This document shows, in pieces, positions 20,455 to 31,100 of a DNA stretch of 64,000 nt. The stretch spans positions 1 through 64,000 of IMG/VR virus record IMGVR_UViG_3300043429_000255, one strand, 5' to 3'. The stretch comes from a virus. The translations under genes were made by a program, and so were the position numbers. Position 1 is the first letter of the stretch. Every line of letters begins with the position of its first letter. The notes beneath the pieces are model-generated. The model saw only the letters and a program-made list of their open reading frames with translations. It did not search any database and was not told where the DNA came from.

Positions 20455-20901
20455 TTAGTTTGGAATTCCGATAAGAATTATATTAATACCAACAGTTAGG
20501 TCTCCAGAACCAGCAAAGGTTACTGTGCCACTCACGGTATTCTGGCTGACTGTCTTGATCATAACTGATACAGACTTACCAGATTCAGATCCAGCAACGC
20601 TGATTGGTGTAGCAGTTGCAATTGGTGGGTACTTAAAGTCTGCTGGGAACTCATATGACCAGGTAACAACAGATCCTGCAGAAACGCTGCTGCTTACTAC
20701 TTCTTTATAGCCACCAATGATTCTAGCCTCAGATGTCTTAATAGACTGCTTTCCTGCAGTTGGTGTGTCTACGGTAAGAATTTGTGCAGTAGGAGATGTT
20801 GAAAGCTGGGTAGCAATTTTATTAATTGCGTTAGCTAGCTCAAAAACATATGTTGCATCGATTGGCTGACCTGGATTAGGTATTCTGACTATATTTCCCA
20901 T
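20455..20901 (-). CDS. minor virion protein, fibre-like
   Basis: The 148-residue protein has a short helical N-terminus (YVFELANAINKIATQL) and a beta-rich C-terminal domain (FPADFKYPPIATATPI ... VTFAGSGDLTVGINIILIG). The second part resembles the small beta-sandwich tips seen at fibre ends. It is last in the tail-tip run. A promoter placed six bases before its ATG predicts a leaderless mRNA of its own. Confidence 0.6.
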   Translation of the reverse strand: MGNIVRIPNPGQPIDATYVFELANAINKIATQLSTSPTAQILTVDTPTAGKQSIKTSEARIIGGYKEVVSSSVSAGSVVTWSYEFPADFKYPPIATATPISVAGSESGKSVSVMIKTVSQNTVSGTVTFAGSGDLTVGINIILIGIPN

Positions 20902-20907
20902 TTGTCT

Positions 20908-20916
20908 ATTATACCA
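20908..20916 (-). promoter_or_regulatory. extended -10 promoter TGgTATAAT, leaderless spacing
   Basis: TATAAT on the minus strand ends six bases before the ATG at 20901, so the predicted first base is at or next to the start codon. The expected -35 position reads AAGGAT, not TTGACA-like. No ribosome site is present. Confidence 0.7.
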
Positions 20917-21336
20917 CTATACGTTCTTGGATCCTTCAAATACTTTAAGAACTGAAGATACGACTCTTTGTGCGGACCCAATCTGCACTAAAACATCAAC
21001 AGAGCTTACTCCATCTGGAGCAATCACGCTATAGCTAGTAGTGGTTACACTCTTTTCATAAACATAGCTTCCAGAGTCCCAGCCCAAAAAAACATCATAT
21101 GTTGGGGAATTATTGTCTTTATCCCAAGTTATAGTAATAACCTCTTTGCCAGCAGTAGTAGCTGAACTAATAACGCCAGGAACCTCTATAACTGGTTTGC
21201 CGTTAAGTACTGCTATTTCTGACCAGTCTGAATCTTTAGTTTTATCTAGAACGATCCTGTATCTAAGATAATACTTATTATTTGAATTGACCAACGGCAA
21301 AGACATTTTGTCTATTGTTATTTTCCTGTTAGCCAT
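20917..21336 (-). CDS. FN3-like minor tail protein
   Basis: The 139-residue protein has a beta-strand pattern of one fibronectin-III-like domain (about 30-130, YYLRYRIVLDKTKDSDWSE ... TYDVFLGWDSGSYVYEK). Such domains decorate tail tips and help weak cell-surface binding. Its start overlaps the previous stop by one base, so it is coupled to the 457-residue protein. Confidence 0.62.
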   Translation of the reverse strand: MANRKITIDKMSLPLVNSNNKYYLRYRIVLDKTKDSDWSEIAVLNGKPVIEVPGVISSATTAGKEVITITWDKDNNSPTYDVFLGWDSGSYVYEKSVTTTSYSVIAPDGVSSVDVLVQIGSAQRVVSSVLKVFEGSKNV

Positions 21337-22709
21337 TAAACATCTATCCCAAATCTAAACTCCACGTAGCTTGTGGTGTTTGAAAGTTTTGTAATTGTTG
21401 ACGCCCCAACTGTCTTTGCAACTGAATATCCAGACATTCCATATAGTGGGTTAACTACAGTAGTGTTTTCAAGTCTTAGTGCATCTAGACAAACATAGAA
21501 CTTATCGCTCACTGTGTCTGTATCATCTAGTGTTGAAACATGCACAGTTACATTTGAAACACGTGACCAAGAGAATGATGAGGTAGCATTTAACTCACTG
21601 ATCTTTTTTGAAATAACAAAGTATCTATTAGTTGAAAAGTCTACGTCCGCATCAGTTAAATTGACCTCAAATGAGGCTGACTCTCCCTCAGATACTGCGT
21701 CAATTGAAGAAAATCTAATAAGGATTCTAACTGCTGAAGGATGCTCATCCTCAGCACCTCTTGTATTAATTACAGAAAATGCTAACCTTAGTTCATCTGA
21801 TGGAGAATTCTTATCAAAGTTTAATGAGATTCCATTTAGGTGAATGTGGTCGCCAGAATTATAAACTAAATTACCAGCAGAATATCCTAAATCTGACAAG
21901 TTACCACGAATTGCCACAGCATTATTTAAGAATCTAGGAGTCTCGTATCTTGAAGTTCTTGCAACATTTGAGAAAACTTCGTTGTCAGAGTTTGTATGAA
22001 TAACCTTGCAGTCCTTAGACACTCCGTCCACGAAGTATGTTCCGTCGATCTGGTTTGCTTCATTTCCACCGTCAAGTGCTGTATAGATCACTGGAATCGT
22101 TTCCACATTGGTGCCGTGATATTGCCAGTTTTCATTTTGCGAAAATGAATAAATAGTTCTACTAGCTTTTGATCCAGCATCTGGGTTTGCTTGGGCAGAG
22201 AAAAGACCTAATTCAGTGATTTCATATCTTTCTTCTGTTGGAAGTTCTGCAGTAAGCACAACATTTGTATAAAAAGTTTTTGCCAATCCTCCAGAAGAGT
22301 ATGATCCAGTAATAGGATTTACGATTGTAAAAGTAGTAGAGTTTGCAGCAACAATAATGCCTTCGTGAATATTAAATTGTGACGGAGCAACTCCAGTAAT
22401 AGTTACTGTATCTCCAGGAACAAAGCTATTGTTTGCAGTGTAGACGACTGACGATCCAGATATAGATGCACCAGTAATGGTAGCTGATCCAGAAATCTCT
22501 GTAACATACCCTCTTGAAGTTATAGGAACTCTAAACATCTCAAAGTCTAGATTTTCTTTTAGTCTCTGAGAAGATATATCTGCTGATGATGGAACATAAG
22601 ACTCGTCGTATGGGGTTGGGCCACAGCCTACAGCAATATAAGAGGCATAGGCTGGTGCCTGGCCAATCAGGTATTTTGTAAGTAGGGCTTGCCCTTTATT
22701 AGTAATCAT
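21336..22709 (-). CDS. tail-tip/fibre protein with baseplate-type N-terminus
   Basis: The 457-residue protein begins MITNKGQALLTKYLIGQAPAYAS, a pattern seen at the N-terminus of phage tail proteins that dock to the baseplate. A beta-rich segment rich in Ser/Thr/Val/Gly (70-130) and a C-terminal jelly-roll-like domain follow. The site TTGAGGA lies before the start. It probably forms part of the adhesion device. Confidence 0.65.
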   Translation of the reverse strand: MITNKGQALLTKYLIGQAPAYASYIAVGCGPTPYDESYVPSSADISSQRLKENLDFEMFRVPITSRGYVTEISGSATITGASISGSSVVYTANNSFVPGDTVTITGVAPSQFNIHEGIIVAANSTTFTIVNPITGSYSSGGLAKTFYTNVVLTAELPTEERYEITELGLFSAQANPDAGSKASRTIYSFSQNENWQYHGTNVETIPVIYTALDGGNEANQIDGTYFVDGVSKDCKVIHTNSDNEVFSNVARTSRYETPRFLNNAVAIRGNLSDLGYSAGNLVYNSGDHIHLNGISLNFDKNSPSDELRLAFSVINTRGAEDEHPSAVRILIRFSSIDAVSEGESASFEVNLTDADVDFSTNRYFVISKKISELNATSSFSWSRVSNVTVHVSTLDDTDTVSDKFYVCLDALRLENTTVVNPLYGMSGYSVAKTVGASTITKLSNTTSYVEFRFGIDV

Positions 22710-22716
22710 ATTATCC

Positions 22717-23274
22717 TCAATATATTATATCAGTAGTGTCTGCGGCTTTGAACTCAATTTCTATCTGCATGTTATCTTCTAGATTATGTAGCTCTAAATT
22801 AACATTTCCAGACTCATCTACATAAATGTGATTATCAAGGCCTGATGGGTCATCAGTTGTTGCTGGCACATACTGATATCTTTTTAGTGCAAATCTACCG
22901 AATGTTTGCTCTATTGGATTCTGTACACCAATTAAGTTTGACCCACCAAAGATATTCTCAATTTTTACTAGATTTGATATCTGCTGATACTTAATGTCTA
23001 TTCCATTAATTAAGTCATGTCTTGCGATGTTAAGAATTTCTGTACCACCAATATCTTCAAAAAGAAGGTCAGTGATTGCCTCTATAGGCATTGCCTCTTC
23101 GTTTAGCTGGATCAGGTCTGGGGTTGCTGCCTTAGTCTCTGGCTGAGTTGCCGATGATGATGTAGCTGGCGTAGCAGGCAAAATAGAAACTTGTGGTGTA
23201 GCACTGAGGTTTTTTCTATAATTCTCTACTGCTTTTGCCCAGGGAGTTTCTGGGCCAAACTGTGGATCTCCCAT
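22717..23274 (-). CDS. minor tail protein with FGPxTPWAxAV motif
   Basis: The 185-residue protein starts MGDPQFGPETPWAKAVENY and then has a Pro/Ala/Thr linker (30-50) and a mixed domain (55-185). The QFGPETPWAKAV peptide recurs near the C-terminus of the tape measure (QFGPNTPWARAV), so both may bind the same partner. It shares the TAATG junction with the large tail protein. No known family is recognised. Confidence 0.62.
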   Translation of the reverse strand: MGDPQFGPETPWAKAVENYRKNLSATPQVSILPATPATSSSATQPETKAATPDLIQLNEEAMPIEAITDLLFEDIGGTEILNIARHDLINGIDIKYQQISNLVKIENIFGGSNLIGVQNPIEQTFGRFALKRYQYVPATTDDPSGLDNHIYVDESGNVNLELHNLEDNMQIEIEFKAADTTDIIY

Positions 23275-26200
23275 TATATTACCTCACTCAAATATGCTAT
23301 TGTTTCTGGACCATCGGAGTTTCTATTATAGCTTATGCTATAAACAACAAATCTCTTGTCTTCGCCAACAACCAAGTCAGTTCCAGCATTATCTGACATA
23401 GCTATCTGAACAATGTCTCCGAGCTGAAGGGTTACTCCACCAAAAATGTTTAGGCCAACTGACTTCCTTGGCTTTATCGTTTTATTGATTAGCCACCCCA
23501 TAAGTTCTTTTGCAGCATCCGAATTCTGGATATATTTTGCATCAATAGCGAATGAGTTAGTTCCATACGTAGATCTACTAGAAACTATGTCAAAGTATTG
23601 CTTTTTAGCTCTTATAGGTGACTCTACTGGATTCTTGTCTAGTCTATCGATATCAGACAAATTGCTATTGTCATTAAAGAAGTCTCCAAGAGTTAGTACC
23701 TTGTCAGAGTTCTGTGTGAATGTTACCCCCTGGATTCTTAGATAGTTTCCAGTTGTTTCATCTAGACTGATAACAGTATCTGTATTATTAAAGACTAAAA
23801 ACTCTGCTCCATATGCTCCTGGAATAAAACCAGATACAGTATATCCCTTTAGCTTATTGAAGGTTGGGGATATTTGTGCAGACAGTGCTGGGTATGCCTT
23901 ATCATATTTGATTTTAAAGTAGGCTGCTTCACGCATGATTGTTCCAAATTCTTCAAAGTACATATCATATCCAGCACCTTGCTGAGAACTGATGTCAGAA
24001 AGATATGTCTTTTGAACTGCACCGCTCATAGAATATTTTCTTAGTGATTCTGAGATGTCTACATCGGTATCACCAAATACAGAATTAATTGGCGTTCCAA
24101 GTGTTGTTCTTGAGTCAAGTGAGTACTTCTTTGTAATTGCAAATACATTCTCAAACATCATCTTGGATGTTCCTCTAATAAACAATGCCATATTGTTATA
24201 GACTGGAAGCCTATCTGCATCGTCTACAATAGCTACACATCGATTATTTATGTATAGATAGAATCTTCTTGTGCTTTTTCCAATATCCTCATACTCTATC
24301 GACAGGTCATAAACCGTAGGATTCTCTTCTCCAAAGACTCTAGACTGGCCAACAAAGCTTCCAGAGTCTACTAGGATGTTAGCAAGTCCAGACCATAACT
24401 TAATTGGAACAGCATTTTTTGATGAATTCCCCTTAACCTTATAAAAAATAACATTGCTTAGAGCCTCTGAGCTTGCTTCTGAGGATGTTCCATTTGTTAA
24501 AGCCATGATTTCGAAGTAGTATCCGTTATTATTAGAAGAGTTTAGCAATACGGCTAGTCCGCCAGATGCCCCACCGATCTTACCGTTATCATAGTAGCCC
24601 ATCGATCCTGCTGGTGTTTGGGTCTTTGTTTTTCCATCTTCATATCTTCCAACAATTCTAACCCTTGTCCCAAAATGAGAATATGAGTTGTTTAAGCTCT
24701 TTGGTACATAGCTTATATAATCGCTAGCAGCAAGGTCAGAAGTAAATGTTGGCCCAGTAAAGACAAGTGCTGAAGACTGAACAGTTCCTATTTCAGTGGC
24801 CTTTAGTGCCTTAATATCCTTCTCACTCTTATTTGTTCCACCCAAAGCATTTTTTATAATTCCATTCCTGGATGCTGTTACCACTGTAGAGTTGGCTATT
24901 CCAGCCTCTCCAAGAGTAGCAGCCTTACTATCTGCTGTGGCATTTTCAGGGTTGGCCTTAATTAGATCTGACAGGGGCAGCTTACATCCTAGTGTTGAGT
25001 TAATAGCATTGTTTGACCAGTATTCAGATATTCCAGATTCGTGAGAAACTATTGGGGTCCCAAACTGTCCTCTACCGTGAGATCTTACTTCTCCATCTTT
25101 AAACCTTGTAACGCCATCAACTACTTCGTAGTATGGCTCTGAGTATATCCTAACTCTACCTGTTGGGAATATACTTTTTCCAAATTTAACATTTTGAAAG
25201 TAATCAGAGTATTCCTGAGTATTCTGAATCCATACGTTTCCAACGGTACTTGGTATGCTATATTCTACAGCATCGTAGTGAATGATTTCTCCATTTGCGT
25301 AAAAGTATCCGTCATATCTTGATAAGAAGTATGATCCCTCGCCAAAGTCAATAATATTATCGACTACCACACCGTTAATTACTGATGGTGGGTTAGCCGA
25401 TAGTGGTGAGTTAAGTGGAATTGCTGACAAAGAGTATGCCGATGAAGATGTTAGCTCTCCGTTTTGACTCTTGGTGTTTAGAGTACCAGATGCCTCCCAA
25501 AGAAGTGCTGGCTTATAGATCCATGTTTTATTTCTATCTTGAAGCATAGCCTGCTTAATGGATCCATAAGATCTTTGAATATATCTTTCCTTATAGGTAA
25601 TCTGTCCATCATTAAATACTTTATTATCTCTAGAAGAAATTTCTTCAATGTTTGCAAAGTTAGATTCAGATCTATTTCCAGATAAAACAAGATCAGTTGC
25701 TCGCTGGTCTGCACTCGGCATCATGTAATCTTTGCTCATAATCACTAGGTTGTTTTCTTCGTCAAAGAACATTGCTGACTGAGAGGAAACTGCAAGATCC
25801 TGAAGGACCTGCAGAGTAGACTGTTCTGGAGCTACAAAGAAGTATGGAATAATAAGTTCTTTTTCATCTTCAACTCTTAGGAATTTATAGTTGGTGAATC
25901 CAATGTTATCCAGTAATGTTGATATTGCGACACTTAGAGAAACGTCAACTAGCAATAGTTCTGGTGCAAGGTTTGTCTCAAGCAAGAACATTAGGTCTCT
26001 AAGCTCTATGGATACTTCTCTAGATGATCCAGAAATTTGAGGCTTTTCTGAAGAGTACAAAGTCTTTATTGGAATTAGCTCTGAGTTGCCAGATGCTGTT
26101 GTTACCGTTTCGTATATTGAAAACTTAATAATCTGATCTAGGTATGGTGCAACAACACTTTCTGTATTATTTTCATTAAACACTTGATCGTAGTCGAATA

Positions 26201-27527
26201 TGTTTAATGTTCCAACTGAAGCTAAAAGTTGACCAACTGGCATTCCAGCATTTCCTAGGTCAGATGCACTTTTTGTAACAGATACACCTTCTACTAAGTC
26301 TGTCATGTCTGCAACAAGTCTTGGAGATAGCTCAATTAAATCAAACGTAGTTGCGTTTGTATTCATCTGATCTACCACAATGCGAAGTCCAGAGATATAT
26401 TCAAACTTTGAGTACTGCTTTTTGCCTGTAACACTATTAATAAAGTAGTCTGGACTAGAAATTTTATCTAGAGAGTTTCTGTAGTCAATAACGGAGTTTT
26501 GAGACAAAGACCATCCGTATACAGCCTCAAATGTTTCGTATGAGCTCCCTGTGTAGATATAGAAAGTTCCAGGTGCAGACTCAGAGGGCTTTATCAGAAA
26601 TGCTGATCCAGTTTCTGGACTATCTGGAAGCATGGATTCTGTAATGTACATTCTCTTATAGTTAAATATAGAGCTGTATCTATCTGGAATCTTAATACCA
26701 TAGAATACTTCTACCGTTCCATCTTCTCCAATAATTGGAGTATTATCTGATCTAAGATCTGTTGGCAAGAAACTAATTGCATCTGTCCAGTTAGAACCAT
26801 CTAGATACTGAATTCTCCACTTGGTAGGAGTTTTACTGTTCTCGTATCCATAGAAAGGGTCTGGAAATGCGTTTCCGCTAGTATTATAAAAAGACCCCTT
26901 ATTGTCCGATCCAACATGTGTTTGCATTTTTACTACAATCCTGTTGGCTGGAACTGGGCTGTTATAAACAATAAAAGGTGCTACGTCATCTATTCCGTAT
27001 GCCCCCGATGGAAGAGGATACGATACTCCACGAAGCTTTCCGCCCTCAGATCTGTCCGATGTCCAATACTTAAACTTATCGTTCTTAGAAGCTAGATAAT
27101 ATCTAGGTCTTTTTGCCATATCTTTATTAGCATAGTGAAAATAGCTGTTGGCTGAATATGGGATTCTGGCTTTATTGATTCCAGATCTTGGCCTAAATCT
27201 TCCAAAACAATCTTCTAGAGAAAACAGGATGTTTGTCAATTGTTGTTTAGATGAAAAAGCTAATGCCTGGTTTGAGTCATCGAATCCTCCATCAATAACT
27301 ACATCAGCATCTGTTGCACCAGTATAGTAATTTCCAGAGTCATATCTGTCAAAGGTTTCTGGAACTAGGTTGTAGATTGATGAATTTTCTTGCTGTCTAT
27401 ACCTATAATTTCCAATAGATAGGAAATTGCTAGGAATATTCATATTCCATTCTGCAAACACGCTAGATTTAACGTTTATTGATGACGTATTGCTTAGCTC
27501 TGAAAGAAAGGTGCTGCTTCCAAACAT
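23274..27527 (-). CDS. large tail-tip hub/minor tail protein
   Basis: The 1,417-residue protein starts at the ATG overlapping the preceding TAA, with GAGG before it; a start 11 codons earlier would lie inside the other gene. Residues about 410-620 look like the hub fold of siphophage tail proteins (FDYDQVF ... LLDNIGFTNYKFLRVEDEKELIIPYF ... LVIMSKDYMMPS). A lectin/LamG-like sandwich lies near 1120-1180 (RRFYLYINNRCVAIV). It probably caps the tail tube and carries receptor-binding parts. Confidence 0.72.
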   Translation of the reverse strand: MFGSSTFLSELSNTSSINVKSSVFAEWNMNIPSNFLSIGNYRYRQQENSSIYNLVPETFDRYDSGNYYTGATDADVVIDGGFDDSNQALAFSSKQQLTNILFSLEDCFGRFRPRSGINKARIPYSANSYFHYANKDMAKRPRYYLASKNDKFKYWTSDRSEGGKLRGVSYPLPSGAYGIDDVAPFIVYNSPVPANRIVVKMQTHVGSDNKGSFYNTSGNAFPDPFYGYENSKTPTKWRIQYLDGSNWTDAISFLPTDLRSDNTPIIGEDGTVEVFYGIKIPDRYSSIFNYKRMYITESMLPDSPETGSAFLIKPSESAPGTFYIYTGSSYETFEAVYGWSLSQNSVIDYRNSLDKISSPDYFINSVTGKKQYSKFEYISGLRIVVDQMNTNATTFDLIELSPRLVADMTDLVEGVSVTKSASDLGNAGMPVGQLLASVGTLNIFDYDQVFNENNTESVVAPYLDQIIKFSIYETVTTASGNSELIPIKTLYSSEKPQISGSSREVSIELRDLMFLLETNLAPELLLVDVSLSVAISTLLDNIGFTNYKFLRVEDEKELIIPYFFVAPEQSTLQVLQDLAVSSQSAMFFDEENNLVIMSKDYMMPSADQRATDLVLSGNRSESNFANIEEISSRDNKVFNDGQITYKERYIQRSYGSIKQAMLQDRNKTWIYKPALLWEASGTLNTKSQNGELTSSSAYSLSAIPLNSPLSANPPSVINGVVVDNIIDFGEGSYFLSRYDGYFYANGEIIHYDAVEYSIPSTVGNVWIQNTQEYSDYFQNVKFGKSIFPTGRVRIYSEPYYEVVDGVTRFKDGEVRSHGRGQFGTPIVSHESGISEYWSNNAINSTLGCKLPLSDLIKANPENATADSKAATLGEAGIANSTVVTASRNGIIKNALGGTNKSEKDIKALKATEIGTVQSSALVFTGPTFTSDLAASDYISYVPKSLNNSYSHFGTRVRIVGRYEDGKTKTQTPAGSMGYYDNGKIGGASGGLAVLLNSSNNNGYYFEIMALTNGTSSEASSEALSNVIFYKVKGNSSKNAVPIKLWSGLANILVDSGSFVGQSRVFGEENPTVYDLSIEYEDIGKSTRRFYLYINNRCVAIVDDADRLPVYNNMALFIRGTSKMMFENVFAITKKYSLDSRTTLGTPINSVFGDTDVDISESLRKYSMSGAVQKTYLSDISSQQGAGYDMYFEEFGTIMREAAYFKIKYDKAYPALSAQISPTFNKLKGYTVSGFIPGAYGAEFLVFNNTDTVISLDETTGNYLRIQGVTFTQNSDKVLTLGDFFNDNSNLSDIDRLDKNPVESPIRAKKQYFDIVSSRSTYGTNSFAIDAKYIQNSDAAKELMGWLINKTIKPRKSVGLNIFGGVTLQLGDIVQIAMSDNAGTDLVVGEDKRFVVYSISYNRNSDGPETIAYLSEVI

Positions 27528-28168
27528 TATACCTCTTCCAAAGAGATAGAGATGTTCCAAAGATCGTGATTGTGGCCACCACGCTTAACAACGTCATAGT
27601 CAAATGAGGAAACAAACATTTCAATTGCTTGTGGATATTCTGCCAATCTTAGGTATCTGTTTTCGTCTTTTTCAAACTCAGTATACTTATCGTAAGATAG
27701 GTATACCCAAAATGACCCCTTGTGATTTTCATACCAATTTAGAATGTCTACTCCACCAGCACCTCCATCAGATGTCACTATTTGCTGCTGTGTCAAAGAT
27801 GAGCTTGGCTGGCCAGTAGTCGAATTAAAGTTAGGATATGTAGCAAAACCCCTAGATGGCAGCATTGTCCAAGATGTAGAAATATTAAGCTTATCGGCAA
27901 TATGATATGAACGCATCTGTCCATTTATCATTCTTTTACGAGACTCAATTCTTACATTGTTAAACTTTAGAGAGTCACGGTTGTCGTCAGACAGGATGAG
28001 GAATTGGTCTTTTAGAGAATCGTCAGTGACTGAGTCTACGTTATCATTTACTTCTAATCCATAGGGAACATACTTACCATTAATTACCTGTGGTGGTTGC
28101 ACTGACCACATCATCCCCTGGGGACGAGCGTATGCCTTTCTACCATCCAAGTATTGCTGGGTTGTCAT
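27527..28168 (-). CDS. distal tail-type protein
   Basis: The 213-residue protein is encoded right after the tape measure (one-base overlap), where siphophages place the distal tail (Dit-like) protein that joins tube and tip. It has a beta-rich C-terminal part (FWVYLSYDKYTEFEKDENRYLRLAEYPQAIEMFV). I see no unique motif, so the call rests on gene order and size. Confidence 0.6.
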   Translation of the reverse strand: MTTQQYLDGRKAYARPQGMMWSVQPPQVINGKYVPYGLEVNDNVDSVTDDSLKDQFLILSDDNRDSLKFNNVRIESRKRMINGQMRSYHIADKLNISTSWTMLPSRGFATYPNFNSTTGQPSSSLTQQQIVTSDGGAGGVDILNWYENHKGSFWVYLSYDKYTEFEKDENRYLRLAEYPQAIEMFVSSFDYDVVKRGGHNHDLWNISISLEEV

Positions 28169-31100
28169 TATAGCCTTATTCCTCTAACTCTTTGTGAGTC
28201 TATTTGCTTTATTTGTGATATTACGACTCTTGCAATCTCTGATGGATTAGCGTCTGATCTCACATTAACATTTAGCTCATAATTATTATACACTGACTCG
28301 CCAGAATAAGATCCATTGTTTATAGCCCTTAGTCTGTCTGTTCCAAAATTCTCTACGGCATACTTCTTTACTACGAACTCTCCAGGAGTAAGCATAGCAG
28401 GAACGGTATCTGTCCCACGAGCAAAACCACCAGCTGCAAAGTATTTAGGAACCATTCCACCATTATTCATGCCCATAGCAGCAACCGCTCTGGCCCAAGG
28501 AGTATTAGGTCCGAACTGGCTGTTGGATCCAGAAACGCCAGGCAATGAAGTACTAAGAGCAAATCCTGAAGCACTTGCTCCCACACCAGAACTATCTACT
28601 CTGCCTGTTGTTCTAGCTGCCAACACAGCGTTTAGATTTCTAGCTGCTTCTTCTGCAGCCTTCAAAGCAGTAACAAATTCATCTGTTTGTGTTTTTGCAA
28701 TTCTAATATTGCTGGCTATCAGGTTCCACTCTTCCTTAGTTTTGCCAGAAACAGTCAGTGCTGAAATATCCTTTTGCAGTCTTTCTTCTGCAAGCCTAAC
28801 TCTTTCTTGTGCTGGTTCTAATGTCTCTTCTTCTATCTTCTTGATTTGCTTTTGAAGACTTAGAGATTCCGCCTCGATCTGAGCTTTTGTCTTGCCATTT
28901 ACTGTAAGACCAGCAATCTCAGAAGCCCTTGCATTTTCAAGAAGTTTCTTTTGATTCTCAAAACTTGATGCTGCTTGCTCGGCACGTGCATCTTCAATTG
29001 CTTTAGCAGCTGCTGAGATATCTCCCTGAGAAAGTGCGTCAGCGATAGTGAGCTGTGACTTTTGCTGTCTAGAAATATCCTCATTGACAGACTGAATCTT
29101 TTCAAGTGCGTCTATTCGATTGTCGTACTTCTTATTAATGGCATCTTCTTGTAGCTGAATGTCATCCAAAGAAGCGTTTAAGTCATCTAGAGTATATTGC
29201 AATCCAGCAATCTGTGACTGAGCCCCAGAAATTAGATCGTTATCTGCCTTATTGGCTTTACTAAATGCTAGTTGTAGTTGTTCTTCTAGTGCAGAGAATC
29301 TCTCTCCTACCTTAGAGTATGCGTCATCAAATTCTTGAGTTGCCCCCTCTAGCGTCTGCTTTTGGATATTTTTAAAATCTTTAGCAGCTTTCTCTGATTC
29401 TTTTATGGCTTTTGCAAGTGCCTTCCATTCTTTGCTACCAACCTTTGTGCTAGCAAGAGCAGCAGCAAGAATTGGATCCTTTGCAAGCTTAAATGCTTCT
29501 TCAGTTCCATAACCAGCAGCTTTTAGCTTATTAAAAGCTTTTATCTGATTAGCTATTTCAGCGGTCTGCTGTTTCATCTGGTTCATGGCCTTGGCAAACA
29601 CTGACTCACCAGTTCCGTCATTTCCATAATCACCAGTTGCAGCGTTTACCTCTTCTTGCTTTTTTCTTAAATCTTCTGCGGTCTTTGATATTAGGGACAT
29701 TCTTTCTTGAGCCCTGACATATGCCTGAACATCCTTGTTCACCCCAGACTCATAGTCACTGATCGTCTTAAAATCTGCAATAGCCTGAGACAATGCTGCA
29801 ACTGAAGGAATGGCTCCTAGCATAAGGCTTTGCATGATAAATACCTCTTTGCCAGTTCCAGCAATTTGAGGAAGTAGTTCGGCAAATGGCGACTTGGCTG
29901 CCTTCATTTGTTCTGTAAACTTAGCAAAAACACCTTTTGTTAATTCTACTGCACCCTTACCAGTTTTTAGTGCATTTGCCAAGACGCCCCACTGCTCTTG
30001 GTATTCCTTATTGCTAATAGCACCATCTTTAAATAGCTGTTGTACTGCCATCAACCTATTTGCAAAGTTTGTAGACTGGGTCTCAAAGGCTGCGTCATAC
30101 TCTTTTGTTTGAGTAATCTGCTCTTTAGTCCCAAACGACATATTTCCAGAAAGAACCTGAACTTGAGAAACCTTTCTGCCCTTTTCAAATGCCTTATTAA
30201 ATTCTGCTGCCATACTTTCTGCAGACTTTTTAAAGTTAGCTTTTCCAGCTTTAGTCTTTAAATCAAAGCTCTTTACCTCAAAGACGACGTCTGTTCTTCC
30301 AGCCTCGATCTTAAGTGCATCAATAATCTGCTGAACTTCTTTCTCAGTATATTCCTTAGAGAACAACGAAAGGGCTAGAGTCTCAAATGTCTTTACAGCT
30401 TCTTTCTTAGTTGCAGTGCCTAGAACCTTGATGTCTGCAGCAAACTGCTCTTTGAATGCTGGATCTTCCCTTAAGCTCTTTATCTTGGTTTGAGCATCTG
30501 CTGACATTGGCCCAGTACCAGCACCAACTGTGCCAATTGATTCTATGACGCTAGGTGTGGATGGCTTCCCAAAGAATGATCCCAAAGCTTCTAGCTTTTT
30601 CTTTGTCAGGGTTGCTGCATCGCCAAGACCCTCGATCTTTAATCTTTCCTTTTCTCTTTGCTCATTAATCCAGTTATTAAGCATAATAAATCCAGAAATA
30701 ACTGTAAATGCAATTCCTAATACACCAACAAACTTTCCAAGACTCATTACGGCTTTGCCACCAACGGTTACCATCCTACTAAAGAATCCACTAATCCCCT
30801 TGGCTCCAGTAGACTTTGCATTAAGACCTAAGAATCTACCTTCTGCATTTAGTTCTGCTGCTGTTGTCAATGCTGAAAGGGCAACGGAAGCTCCGAATAC
30901 AACATTTCCAAATTCTCCAAGAGACTGTCCAGACATCAAAGCTATTCCAGATAGCCCAGATAGAACATATGAAAGGTTTCTTATGTTAGCACCAAATGAC
31001 CTTGTCTTGCTTGCTGTATCTTCTACCGCAGTGGTCAAAGATTTTTGAGATGCCTCAGCTTTTTGACGTACCTCTAGATCTCCTTCTCTAATAAATCTTC

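Noticed and set aside
30530-31048. 172-residue plus-strand frame inside the tape measure gene
   Set aside because: It is a shadow frame in a clearly coding minus-strand region, Pro/Ser-rich without motif.
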